Source of the DNA: Microbacterium testaceum
GTDB taxonomy: Bacteria; Actinomycetota; Actinomycetes; Actinomycetales; Microbacteriaceae
Direction of reading: 5' to 3'
NCBI RefSeq assembly: GCF_001476285.1
Contig: NZ_LDRU01000039.1
Coordinates: 1 to 52,268 of the forward strand
Length of the DNA stretch: 52,268 nt
Shown: one piece after another, positions 1 to 7,217 of the stretch
Layout of the letters: each line of letters starts with the position of its first letter
Position numbering within the stretch: position 1 is the first letter of the stretch
Made by a program: the position numbers and the translations under genes
Notes under the pieces: generated by a model
Databases searched by the model: none
Told to the model about the DNA's origin: nothing
What the model saw: the letters and a program-made list of their open reading frames with translations, nothing else

Positions 1-735
1 GCGGGCGGTCTCGAGACCGCGGCCGACGTGCTCGTGCTCGACCTCGAAGACGGCCTCCCCTCGGGACGCAAGGCCGAGGGACGCGACCGAGCCCGTCGGG
101 CGGCCGCCCACGCTCCGGTCTGGCTGCGCATCAGCGCCGCGGGCACCCTCGACGGAGAAGACGACCTCGCCCTCGGCCGCGAGCTCGACGACCGCCTCGC
201 CGGAGTCGTGCTCGCGATGTGCGCGGGCCCCGCCGATGTCGCCCACGTCGCGGCATCCCTTCCCGACGGCGTCCCGATCGTCGCGATGGTCGAGTCGGCC
301 GCGGCCCTGCTCGCGGCCCCCGCGATCGCCGCGCACCCCGCGACGCGCCGCCTCGCCTTCGGCACCGGAGACTTCCGCCGCGACACGGGCATGTCAGCCG
401 ACCGCCTGGCCCTCTCGTGGCCGCGCGCGCAGCTCGTCGTCGCCTCGGCCGCGGCGGGGATCGCGGGTCCCATCGACGGGCCGTGCGGTCCGGTGGATCA
501 CGCCCGGGATGCCGCGCTCCACGCCGTCGCGATGGGTTTCACCGGCACTCTCGCGCTTCAGGATGCCGCCGTCCCCGGCGCCCACGCCGGCTTCACGCCC
601 GCACCCGACGAGGTCGAGCGCGCCCGGGCGCTGCTGTCGGCGTCGCCCGACGGCCCGGTCGACGGCTCGTACGCCCCGACGCTCGCGCGCGCTCGCGCGC
701 TGGTGGAGCGGGCCGAGGCCCTCGCCGCGCTGTAG
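1..735 (+). CDS. HpcH/HpaI aldolase / citrate lyase beta-subunit (CitE) family protein, 5'-truncated by window edge
   Basis: The frame is open from the first base, so the start lies upstream of the window; a GTG at 28 is in frame but falls inside the conserved core. The visible 244 residues carry the CitE signature V-L-D-L-E-D-G (visible residues 12-18), the V-E-S-A-A-A-L strand with its conserved Glu near residue 98, and an F-G-T-G-D-F segment near 120-125. The family holds Mg2+ and CoA-thioester substrates in a TIM barrel and cleaves or forms C-C bonds of acyl-CoAs such as citramalyl- or malyl-CoA. The exact substrate cannot be read from this fragment. The gene ends facing the next gene, with a large hairpin between them. 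Confidence 0.8.
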   Translation, partial: AGGLETAADVLVLDLEDGLPSGRKAEGRDRARRAAAHAPVWLRISAAGTLDGEDDLALGRELDDRLAGVVLAMCAGPADVAHVAASLPDGVPIVAMVESAAALLAAPAIAAHPATRRLAFGTGDFRRDTGMSADRLALSWPRAQLVVASAAAGIAGPIDGPCGPVDHARDAALHAVAMGFTGTLALQDAAVPGAHAGFTPAPDEVERARALLSASPDGPVDGSYAPTLARARALVERAEALAAL

Positions 736-797
736 CCGCCGGGCGCTCGCCGGGCGCCGTGGCACCGCGCCGGGCCGCCCGCGTTCCCGCGTTCCCT

Positions 798-860
798 CGT
801 TGAGTGTCCAAAACACCCGGACAGTTTTCTGAGGCGTCCGTGTGTCTTGGACACTCAACG
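798..860. repeat. Long near-perfect palindrome (REP/MITE-like or bidirectional terminator)
   Basis: Bases 798-822 pair with 836-860: the outer 14 bp (798-811 with 847-860) are perfect, followed by 4 bp and 5 bp blocks split by single mismatches, leaving a 13-base loop at 823-835. The element lies between two convergent genes, so it could terminate both. The long outer arms and absence of a clean T-run also fit a dispersed palindromic repeat. No second copy was seen in this window. Confidence 0.65.
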
Positions 861-877
861 CCGCAACCCCGGCGCGT

Positions 878-1429
878 TCAGCCCCGCCGGAACCACCGCC
901 GCCGCACCACCGGCGCGACGGCCGCCGCTTCCTCGCGGGCACGCCGCCGCTCCGCCCACGCCGCCACCTCGGCCTCGACGTCGACGGTCGGCGTCACCAC
1001 GGGCGGCCCGCCCTGCAGCTGACGACGTGCTTCGATGACGCGCCGGTTGAAGTCGTGCAGCGCCTCACGGACGTCGGCCTCTCGGGCGATGGCATCCATT
1101 CGCTCGGCGCGCTCCGCGTACTCGACGCGCAGCGTCAGGGCGGGCGGACCGAGACCGGTGAGCTGCTCCGACTCGATCTTGCGTCGGATCCACCAGTCGG
1201 GGTCGTGCGTCCCGCCCAGATCGGGGAGGGGTTTGCCGGCGCCGGGCAGGTTGTCGAACTCTCCGCGGCGGATCGCTTGTTGGATCGAGGTCTCGACGAA
1301 CGCGGCCCGCTCCGCCGCGGTCGAACCGCGCTGCGGCCCATTCGCCGCGGGTTCGGGCTCGAGTCCGCTCTCGCGCAGCTCGCGGTCGAGCCGGTAGCGC
1401 TCGGCCGACTGGCGTGGGTCGTCGCTCAT
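878..1429 (-). CDS. DUF1992 (DnaJ homologue subfamily C member 28 conserved domain) protein
   Basis: The 183-residue protein carries the DUF1992 core F-V-E-T-S-I-Q-Q-A, then G-E-F-D-N-L-P-G-A-G-K-P-L in the first third, and ends in an Arg-rich helical tail with an R-R-R-W-F-R-R-G terminus. The family is named after a eukaryotic J-protein domain, but bacterial members lack the J domain and their role is not settled. The ATG at 1429 is chosen because GGAGGTG lies about 6 bases upstream; the frame is open further upstream but without a ribosome site. The gene is flanked by two separate inverted-repeat elements (798-860 and 1511-1600). Confidence 0.82.
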   Translation of the reverse strand: MSDDPRQSAERYRLDRELRESGLEPEPAANGPQRGSTAAERAAFVETSIQQAIRRGEFDNLPGAGKPLPDLGGTHDPDWWIRRKIESEQLTGLGPPALTLRVEYAERAERMDAIAREADVREALHDFNRRVIEARRQLQGGPPVVTPTVDVEAEVAAWAERRRAREEAAAVAPVVRRRWFRRG

Positions 1430-1510
1430 GGGCACCTCCGGTCCTTCCAGGCTACGACGGCGCGGTCGGGCTGGGGTCGGCGCGCGGCAGTGCGAGCTCG
1501 AGCCGGTGCA

Positions 1511-1600
1511 GCGTGCCGGACTCCGGAGAAATGGATGCCACAGCCCCCACTCGCAGCCCACGCCGGGCCGAAGCGACGAAAACTCCGGAGTGCGGCACGC
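1511..1600. repeat. 18-bp inverted repeat with 54-base spacer
   Basis: The arm at 1511-1528 is the reverse complement of 1583-1600 with one mismatch in 18; both contain the core CTCCGGAG. The 54-base spacer has no evident frame. It lies in the 200-bp gap between two genes on the minus strand, just upstream of the DUF1992 gene. The size and form suggest a small mobile or REP-type element rather than an operator. This is inference from one copy. Confidence 0.55.
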
Positions 1601-1629
1601 CTCGGGCCGGGCACGCACCCGGCCCCGCC

Positions 1630-2538
1630 TCACACGCCCAGGCGCCGCAACCTCTGCCGCGCCATGTCCTGCGCGCGCGGACCCGACCCGAGCGCCCGCT
1701 CGGTCACCCGCAGAATGACGCGCGTCACGCTCAGCACGGGCAGCGGCCAACGCCGCACGCCGAGCATCGCGCGGTACCGGCGGGGGATCGTCGCCACCGC
1801 CGCGGCGAACAGCACGCGGTAGGCGAGCCCCATCGCCCCGCGGAACGGGGGCTTACGGAGAAACCGCACCACATCGTCGACCCGCTCGCCGCCCCGCAGC
1901 TCACCGCGTTCGTAGAAGCCGTCGATCTCGGCGCGCAGCGCTGCGCGCGTGAGCGGCGGATCGACGACGCGCATGAGCCGCCCCGCGGTCGCCCAGTCGG
2001 CGACGTACGCGTCCGCGCCGCCCGGGATCGGCTTCCGCGACACCTCGTGCCCCGACAGGAACGCGTCGGTGAAGGCGAGGTGCACCCAGCGCACGAGGTC
2101 CGGCGCCTCGGCGGAGTACGCCCGCTCGCTTCCATCCCCGGCGCGATAATCCCCCTTCACGCGCTGGTGGAACCGACCGACGCGTGCGGTCTCGGCATCC
2201 GCCTGTGTCCGTGAACCGTAGGTGAGCGTGATGACCCAGCGCACGGTGCCGGTGAGGCGTCCGATCGGATCCTCGCGATACCGCGACCAGTCGTGCACGC
2301 CGGCGAGGGCACCCGGGTGCAGCGCCTGGAGCAGAAGGGCCCGGATGCCGGCGACCAGGGTCCCCATTCCGGCGTGAACCGTCCACGCGGGACCGTTCTC
2401 GGCGAAGTATCCGGCGTCGTCTCCCTCGGCGATGGCCCGCACGTAAGGGGCCATGCCCGTCGGGTCTCCGGCGAGGGCGACCAGCAGCTTTCCCCGCAGC
2501 GACGCGATCCAGTCGGGGACGGGGGAGGGGTCGGTCAC
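1630..2538 (-). CDS. DUF2236 / MpaB-type (rubber oxygenase-like) protein
   Basis: A 302-residue protein with the DUF2236 pattern: W-T-V-H-A-G near residue 50, L-L-L-Q-A-L-H-P, then a segment with D-P-I-G-R-L-T-G-T and a Y-G-S turn. The family includes latex-clearing protein and fungal MpaB, where conserved residues bind haem b for oxygenase chemistry; most bacterial members have no known substrate. No signal peptide is seen, so a cytoplasmic location is likely. The start is uncertain. GTG at 2538 has GGAGAG close upstream, whereas an in-frame ATG at 2589 adds 17 residues but has no ribosome site. Confidence 0.75.
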   Translation of the reverse strand: MTDPSPVPDWIASLRGKLLVALAGDPTGMAPYVRAIAEGDDAGYFAENGPAWTVHAGMGTLVAGIRALLLQALHPGALAGVHDWSRYREDPIGRLTGTVRWVITLTYGSRTQADAETARVGRFHQRVKGDYRAGDGSERAYSAEAPDLVRWVHLAFTDAFLSGHEVSRKPIPGGADAYVADWATAGRLMRVVDPPLTRAALRAEIDGFYERGELRGGERVDDVVRFLRKPPFRGAMGLAYRVLFAAAVATIPRRYRAMLGVRRWPLPVLSVTRVILRVTERALGSGPRAQDMARQRLRRLGV

Positions 2539-2597
2539 CTCTCCAGCGTGCCACCGCCGCGCACGACGAGCGCCGAGGTGTCGCGGCATCGAGAGAT

Positions 2598-3128
2598 TCA
2601 GTGTCCCTCGTGCGAGATGACCGGAACGGTGCCGTCATCCCGCAGCAGGACGGCGTTCTGCGTCGCGCCCAGCGCGGGGGTCACGACGACCGCGATCACC
2701 GCGGCGGCGACCAGCAGGCCCACGACGCTCATCGGCTGCGGGGTGCGCTCGGGATGAGCGATGCGGCGCCGACGACGCAGGTGCACCGCGGCGCTCGCGC
2801 CGACGATGACGGAAAGAAGGGATGCCGCGGCCACCGCGAGAACACTGGTGTGCGCCGGAACCACGAACAGCAGGGCTGTCGCGCCGACGATCGCGGCGAG
2901 GCTGCCGCCGAGTACGAGGGCGGGGACGACGAGACGTCCCGCCCAGAGGACGACGCCACCCCACGCGAGGGCGGCGAGCCCGAAGACCACCAGCCCGATT
3001 CCGAGGCCGCTCGCGGCGGCCCCGGAATCGGGACGGGTGATGGCGCCCGCACCGAGGGCGGCGGTGATCAGGCCGGCCCCCCATGCGAACACCGAGGGCC
3101 ACGACCGGACGAAGGTCGCAGCGTTCAT
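2598..3128 (-). CDS. Small multi-pass membrane protein of unknown function
   Basis: The 176-residue product has about five hydrophobic spans, roughly at residues 12-30, 40-62, 66-90, 95-113 and 132-152. A basic R-R-R-R-R loop near 118 sits inside by the positive-inside rule. I recognise no family. It starts 2 bases after the stop of the DUF4383 gene, so the two form an operon. The C-terminal tail ends in H-E-G-H and contains a D-D-G-T segment that would lie outside. The role may be related to that of its partner, which is also an uncharacterised integral membrane protein. Confidence 0.65.
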   Translation of the reverse strand: MNAATFVRSWPSVFAWGAGLITAALGAGAITRPDSGAAASGLGIGLVVFGLAALAWGGVVLWAGRLVVPALVLGGSLAAIVGATALLFVVPAHTSVLAVAAASLLSVIVGASAAVHLRRRRRIAHPERTPQPMSVVGLLVAAAVIAVVVTPALGATQNAVLLRDDGTVPVISHEGH

Positions 3129-3130
3129 GG

Positions 3131-3538
3131 TCAGACCGCCGCGGTGCGGGGGACGTTGCGCTCGGTGCCGAGGCCGACACCCAGCAGCACGACGGCGCTG
3201 GCGAGGTGCAGGAAGTGGTCGGGCACGTTCAGGGCCAGGATGTTGGCGGGGCCCATGAGGAAGAAGCCGACGATACCGAGGAGCAGGTAGACCGCACCGA
3301 CGGTGGTGTTGACGCCCTTCGCCGCACGGGCGTTCGCGAGACCAGCGACGAGCAGAGCGCCACCGATCAGGAGGTGGGCGATGTTGTGGAGCGGGTTGAC
3401 CTCGAAGATGCCGAGGAGCAGGCCGCCCTCGTTCGAGATGAAGCCGACACCGCCGGTGACGGCGAAGCCGAGCAGACCGACGAGCAGGTACACGGCCCCG
3501 AAGATCGTGGCCACGAGGCGGTTAGGTGAAGAGCTCAT
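3131..3538 (-). CDS. DUF4383 family integral membrane protein
   Basis: The 135-residue protein has four membrane spans and the DUF4383 hallmarks: N-R-L-V-A-T-I-F-G-A-V-Y-L at the N-terminus, V-N-P-L-H-N-I-A-H-L-L in the second helix region, and D-H-F-L-H-L near the end. The family is common in actinobacteria and uncharacterised; it resembles small DoxX-like membrane proteins. The ATG at 3538 follows GGGAGG at about 7 bases. It is the first gene of a two-gene minus-strand operon. The 274-base region upstream holds a hairpin (3688-3711) and no gene. Confidence 0.82.
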   Translation of the reverse strand: MSSSPNRLVATIFGAVYLLVGLLGFAVTGGVGFISNEGGLLLGIFEVNPLHNIAHLLIGGALLVAGLANARAAKGVNTTVGAVYLLLGIVGFFLMGPANILALNVPDHFLHLASAVVLLGVGLGTERNVPRTAAV

Positions 3539-3687
3539 GGTGAACCTCCCAGTGAGTTAGCAGCGACCTCGTGGCCGCCTTCCTCACATCTTCGGAGACA
3601 ATGGCTGGTTCGGATTGGGCTTTGCACGACCCCGCTTTGTCCGGTACAAGCAGGCTCTCAACGCGCCGGTGTCCGGAAACGACAGAA

Positions 3688-3711
3688 GGCCCCCGAGTAC
3701 TCTCCGAGGCC
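3688..3711. terminator. GC-rich hairpin, possible terminator or attenuator
   Basis: A 10-base arm at 3688-3697 pairs with 3702-3711 at 8 of 10 positions around a TACT loop. It sits alone between the divergent DUF4383 and YdeI-type genes. Such a hairpin usually ends a transcript, yet no gene ends here. It may attenuate the DUF4383 leader or mark an unrecognised short RNA. Confidence is low because the stem is imperfect and the T-run is weak. Confidence 0.35.
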
Positions 3712-3812
3712 CTCCGTTACATAGGTCACCATACGAACCGGCGGGGCGCCTCCTCGGGGGATTGCATTTCACACGCTGTTCACGTACTGAGTCGCTCTGC
3801 CACACTCGCCTC

Positions 3813-4241
3813 ATGAAGTTCGAAACGACTCTGTCGCAGATGGGCAACAACACCGGTATCGAAGTCCCGCCCGAGGTCGTCGACGCGCTGGGAGGCGGGA
3901 AGCGCGCGGCCGTCGTCGTCGATGTGAACGGCTACGTGTACTCCAGCACGATCGGCGTCATGGCCGGCAAGATGCTCATTCCGTTCTCGTCCGACAAGCG
4001 TGCCGCGACGGGCCTCTCGGGAGGGGATGCCATCACCGTCGATCTGCAGCTCGACACTGCGCCGCGCACGGTCGAGGTGCCGGCCGACCTCGCGTCCGCG
4101 CTCGCCGAAGCGGGTGTGCGCGAGGCATTCGATGCGCTGTCCCCGAGCGCCCGCAAGGCTCATGTGACGAACGTCGAGGGAGCCAAGGCGGCCGACACGC
4201 GCGCCCGCCGGATCGACGCGATCGTGGCCAAGCTCGGCTAG
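3813..4241 (+). CDS. YdeI/OmpD-associated family protein (DUF1905 + YdeI C-terminal domain)
   Basis: The 142-residue protein has two parts. A DUF1905 barrel spans about residues 1-85, with N-T-G-I-E-V-P-P-E-V-V-D-A-L-G-G-G-K-R near the start and a G-L-S-G-G-D-A-I segment. A helical bacteriocin-protection YdeI-type tail spans about 88-142, with A-F-D-A-L-S-P-S-A-R-K and a closing T-R-A-R-R-I-D-A-I. The family has been linked in enterobacteria to resistance to cationic peptides, but in actinobacteria the function is unknown. The ATG at 3813 has no clear ribosome site, so a leaderless transcript is possible; the open frame extends upstream without family similarity. Confidence 0.8.
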   Translation: MKFETTLSQMGNNTGIEVPPEVVDALGGGKRAAVVVDVNGYVYSSTIGVMAGKMLIPFSSDKRAATGLSGGDAITVDLQLDTAPRTVEVPADLASALAEAGVREAFDALSPSARKAHVTNVEGAKAADTRARRIDAIVAKLG

Positions 4242-4294
4242 TCCGACCGGCTCGTTCGAACCCCCCGACCGATAACCTGGGAGGGGAGGATGTC

Positions 4295-4930
4295 GTGGGT
4301 CGCACAAAGGATGCCATTGCCGAGGGGCTGTCGATCGCGACGGCGGCGGCACGGCTCACGGTGCGCAACCGCATCCTCGTCGAGACGATCGCCCGTGGCG
4401 GGCAGTTCGACAGCGAGGTCTTCGCTGACTTCGCGCGCAAGACCCTTCGGGCTCTCGCTGACGAGCAGGACCAAGCTGCCGAGCGGGTGACGCACCAGCG
4501 GAAGCGCGCGTGGGGTCGGTTCTCCGACTCCTCGGGAACGCACGATTACCGCGATCGCGACACGCGCAACCTCCGCCGTCGCGCGAACCAGTCTCGCGGG
4601 GTCGCGAAGGAGCTGCGCGCCCTCGCCGACGATCCGGCGCGTGTGGAAGCCCTGGTGGCGGCCGCCCGGATGGCAGCGTGGGGAGACGTCGAGTCGAACC
4701 TCCGGCAGCGCCTCGACGTCGAGGGCATGACCGCCGACGCCGATCCCGATTACGCCACGATGCGTCGCGCGCGCATGGACGCCCTGCGCATGGTCGATCT
4801 CGCGCGCCTCGCCTCGCAGGCGAAGCGCAAGGCGAAAGAGAAGGCCGCGGCCGAGTCCGAGAACCCCGACGCCGAGAACGACGAGAAACCCGCCAAGACC
4901 GGCAAGAAGAACAAGTCCAACGCGCGCTGA
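4295..4930 (+). CDS. Conserved actinobacterial helical protein of unknown function
   Basis: The 211-residue product is almost entirely charged and helical. It begins G-R-T-K-D-A-I-A-E-G-L, has a long Arg/Asp-rich middle (R-D-R-D-T-R-N-L-R-R-R near residues 86-96), and ends in a low-complexity Lys/Glu/Ala tail (about 180-211). No membrane span or signal peptide is present. Similar actinobacterial proteins are sometimes labelled asparagine synthase, but nothing here supports enzymatic activity. The basic tail suggests contact with nucleic acid or with a cytoplasmic partner, which is inference only. GTG at 4295 is well supported by GGGGAGG about 5 bases upstream. Confidence 0.7.
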   Translation: MGRTKDAIAEGLSIATAAARLTVRNRILVETIARGGQFDSEVFADFARKTLRALADEQDQAAERVTHQRKRAWGRFSDSSGTHDYRDRDTRNLRRRANQSRGVAKELRALADDPARVEALVAAARMAAWGDVESNLRQRLDVEGMTADADPDYATMRRARMDALRMVDLARLASQAKRKAKEKAAAESENPDAENDEKPAKTGKKNKSNAR

Positions 4931-4988
4931 CGCAGAATCCTCCGCGACCGGAATGTCACACGAGGCGGTCGGCCGGACATTCCCGGGT

Positions 4989-5534
4989 ATGGACGAAGCC
5001 GGGTTGTGGCGCCGCGTCGCCGCCGACGGCGATGAAAGGGCATTGGGCGACCTCTACGAGCGGCACGTCGACCGCGTGTTCCGTCACGCCGCGCGATTGG
5101 CATCCGATCGACGGGATGCCGAGGATGCCACGGCCGTGGCCTTCTTCGAACTCTGGCGCCGGCGTGACGCGGTGCGTGTCGTCGACGGGTCGCCGCTGCC
5201 GTGGCTGCTCGCGACGACGACGAACGCGCTGCGCAATCTCCAGCGTTCGTCGGCTCGCTACCGGCGTTTGCTCGACACCCTGCCCCGCGCGGCGGACGCG
5301 AGCTCCGCCGAGGACGAGGTCTTCGCCGATGAGAACGCCCGCGCGCTTCTCGCGCCTCTCGGCGCGGTCGATCGACAGCTGGTGATGCTCGTGCACCTCG
5401 AGGGCTATCGCGCTGACGAAGCCGCCGTGGTGGTGGGACTCAGTCCTGCGGCGGCGCGGGCTCGCCTCTCTCGCGCGCGGGCAAAGCTCCGCGATCTCGT
5501 CCCGGATGCCACACGCGAGGAGGATTCCGCATGA
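4989..5534 (+). CDS. ECF-family RNA polymerase sigma factor
   Basis: The 181-residue protein has sigma region 2 (about residues 15-80: A-L-G-D-L-Y-E-R-H-V-D-R-V-F-R-H, then D-A-E-D-A-T-A-V-A-F-F-E-L-W-R) and region 4 (about 120-170, with the turn E-G-Y-R-A-D-E-A-A-V-V-V-G-L-S and A-R-A-R-L-S-R-A-R-A-K-L). The usual order is core-polymerase and -10 recognition first, then -35 recognition. ATG at 4989 gives the usual family N-terminus; an in-frame ATG at 4953 adds 12 residues. The stop overlaps the start of the next gene by ATGA, so the two are translationally coupled, as is usual for a sigma factor and its membrane-bound partner. Confidence 0.88.
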   Translation: MDEAGLWRRVAADGDERALGDLYERHVDRVFRHAARLASDRRDAEDATAVAFFELWRRRDAVRVVDGSPLPWLLATTTNALRNLQRSSARYRRLLDTLPRAADASSAEDEVFADENARALLAPLGAVDRQLVMLVHLEGYRADEAAVVVGLSPAAARARLSRARAKLRDLVPDATREEDSA

Positions 5535-6283
5535 ACGCACCGCGCATCGATCCCGTCTTCCGCGCGGGATTGCATCGACAGCTCGTCGCGCAGACGAAGC
5601 TGCCGCAGCGGCGCAGTCGCGCGAAGCTGTTCCTGATTGCGGGGGCGGGGGCGATCGTGCTCGCCGCGGGTGGGACGGCGGCGACCGCCGAGCTCTGGAC
5701 TCTCCCCGGCGGCACGGTCACCAGTGAGCTCGGTGCTCACGTCACCGCGGAGGGCTCGGGCGACGGCACGCTGGTTCTGCCGCCTCGCCCCGACGCCGCG
5801 AATCAGGTCCGTATCGAGCTGCGCTGCCTCACGCCGGGCACCTTCACTTTTCCCGCGGGATCGGTGACGTGCACCGCGGATGACTTCGTCGCGCACCCTG
5901 ATGGCGCGGTGTCGTGGATCGACGTGCCCGTCGACGCGGTCGGTTCCGAGCTCGTGGTGTCGTCCGGCGCCGACGAGAGGTGGCGTCTCACCGCGACCTA
6001 CCTCGAGGCGCAGCCTGTGCCCCTCGCGGTGAACGATCGCGGCCAGACCTATGGTTCGGCGGGCGCGGGGGAGGAGCCCGACCTCATTGCTGTCGTCGCG
6101 ACGAACGGCCGTCAGGGCTACGTCGATGCTGACGAGTTGGCGGATGCCACGGGCTCGGGCCAGAACTTCACGTCACCCGAGGAGGCCTTGCGGTGGCAGG
6201 AAGAGCGCGCTGGTCGGGCGGTCGTCGTGCCGGTGTTCCTGTCGGACGGCGTGACGAGGGTGGGGGATTTCGTGGTGCAGTGA
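5531..6283 (+). CDS. Single-pass membrane protein coupled to the ECF sigma factor (candidate anti-sigma or sensor)
   Basis: The 250-residue protein has a short basic cytoplasmic segment (residues 1-31), one membrane span (about 33-53), and an exported domain of about 195 residues that looks rich in beta strands. The exported part holds two Cys (in R-C-L-T-P-G and V-T-C-T-A-D) that may form a disulfide. The cytoplasmic segment lacks the H-x3-C-x2-C zinc motif of classical anti-sigma domains and is only about 30 residues long. Start overlap with the sigma gene supports a functional pair. I do not recognise the exported domain. Confidence 0.7.
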   Translation: MNAPRIDPVFRAGLHRQLVAQTKLPQRRSRAKLFLIAGAGAIVLAAGGTAATAELWTLPGGTVTSELGAHVTAEGSGDGTLVLPPRPDAANQVRIELRCLTPGTFTFPAGSVTCTADDFVAHPDGAVSWIDVPVDAVGSELVVSSGADERWRLTATYLEAQPVPLAVNDRGQTYGSAGAGEEPDLIAVVATNGRQGYVDADELADATGSGQNFTSPEEALRWQEERAGRAVVVPVFLSDGVTRVGDFVVQ

Positions 6284-6297
6284 CCCGGTGTGGTGAC

Positions 6298-6347
6298 GCA
6301 ACGAGTGAGGCCCCGTCGACCGAAGTCGACGGGGCCTCACTCGTTGC
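6298..6347. terminator. Bidirectional terminator with 23-bp perfect stem
   Basis: Bases 6298-6320 and 6325-6347 are perfect reverse complements, closed by the stable tetraloop CGAA. The hairpin lies between the stop of the sigma-partner gene at 6283 and the stop of the LPXTG-type gene at 6359, so it can end transcripts from both sides. Confidence 0.88.
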
Positions 6348-6358
6348 TGTGTGTGCGC

Positions 6359-6892
6359 TTACGCCTTGTTCTCGGCGCGGTTGCGACGAACCTTCGCGGC
6401 GACCGCAACGGTCGCACCGGCGAGCACGAGCGCGCCGCCACCGATGTAGATGCCCATGAGCGACTCACCGTTGACACCGGTCGCCGGGAGAGCGGTGCCG
6501 CCGCCCGGGTTCGAGCCGGAGCCGCTGCCGGCGCTGCCGTCGGCGCGGGCGCCGCTCGCAGCGAGGGTGTAGGGGCCGCTCGGGTTGGCGGGGAGCGTGA
6601 CCACGGCGGTCGCGGCACCCGACGAGTCGGCCGTCTTGGTGACCGACGCCGAGGTGACGGGGAGGTTTGCGGTGGCGATGTTCGCACCGGTGACACCGCG
6701 TCCGACGAGGGTGAACGTCACCTCAGTTCCGGGCTGGAAGCCCGACACCGGAACGGGACCGTTGGACGTGATGGTGATCGTCACGGTGTTGGGGCCGGTA
6801 GGAACGTACGCCTGCGCGGCGACGGGCGCGGCGAGGAGCAGCGCGGCGGCGACAGATGCCGAGGCGACTGCCGTAGTGAGACGACGCTTCAT
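6359..6892 (-). CDS. Sortase-anchored surface protein with LPATG cell-wall sorting signal
   Basis: The 177-residue precursor has a classic export signal (basic K-R-R, hydrophobic core, A-Q-A at 26-28). A single beta-rich domain spans about 29-115, with repeated Val/Thr strands resembling an Ig-like fold. A Gly/Ser linker covers 119-132. The sorting signal has LPATG at 135-139, a hydrophobic span, and the basic tail K-V-R-R-N-R. Sortase should cleave between T and G and link the protein to peptidoglycan. ATG at 6892 is chosen for the signal peptide. The upstream region carries a candidate promoter with an overlapping palindrome. Binding partner unknown. Confidence 0.85.
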   Translation of the reverse strand: MKRRLTTAVASASVAAALLLAAPVAAQAYVPTGPNTVTITITSNGPVPVSGFQPGTEVTFTLVGRGVTGANIATANLPVTSASVTKTADSSGAATAVVTLPANPSGPYTLAASGARADGSAGSGSGSNPGGGTALPATGVNGESLMGIYIGGGALVLAGATVAVAAKVRRNRAENKA

Positions 6893-7217
6893 GAGAGCCT
6901 GCTTTCGAAACCGATGTGGCGGTACGTGGTGGGTCCGCGCGGTGCCGACAGTCGTCCAAATGGCGCGTGCGGACGGGATTGATGCGGTGTCGTGCGGCTG
7001 AATGCTTTCTTGAGTATCCCCTACGGATCTGCTGGATTGCAAACCGTAACGGTTTCTTTCTTGTGAACAAAACGCGACACAAGGGCGCGCGTCGCCAACG
7101 ATCGATAGTTTCCTGGATCGATTACTCACGCTCGAGTGAATGATCGCTTGAGGGGATACCTCAGTCGAGGAAAGATTTCGCGGATGTCTGCGCACGGCCT
7201 CAGCGACATTCCTAGAG
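6893..7217. other. Non-coding stretch between LPXTG-type gene and DUF4012 gene
   Basis: These 325 bases hold no convincing gene. They contain the promoter region of the LPXTG-type gene (7013-7055). Nearer to 7218 there are AT-rich, weakly repetitive sequences, including ATCGAT words near 7100-7126, but no clear terminator for the DUF4012 transcript. Confidence 0.5.
7013..7055 (-). promoter_or_regulatory. Candidate promoter with palindromic operator for the LPXTG-type gene
   Basis: Reading the minus strand, TTGCAA (7042-7037) and GATACT (7018-7013) are spaced by 18 bases, matching a vegetative promoter. The 15-base palindrome at 7041-7055 (AAACCGT-A-ACGGTTT) touches the -35 element, so a bound regulator would block or contact polymerase. 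The regulator is not identifiable. Confidence 0.45.
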
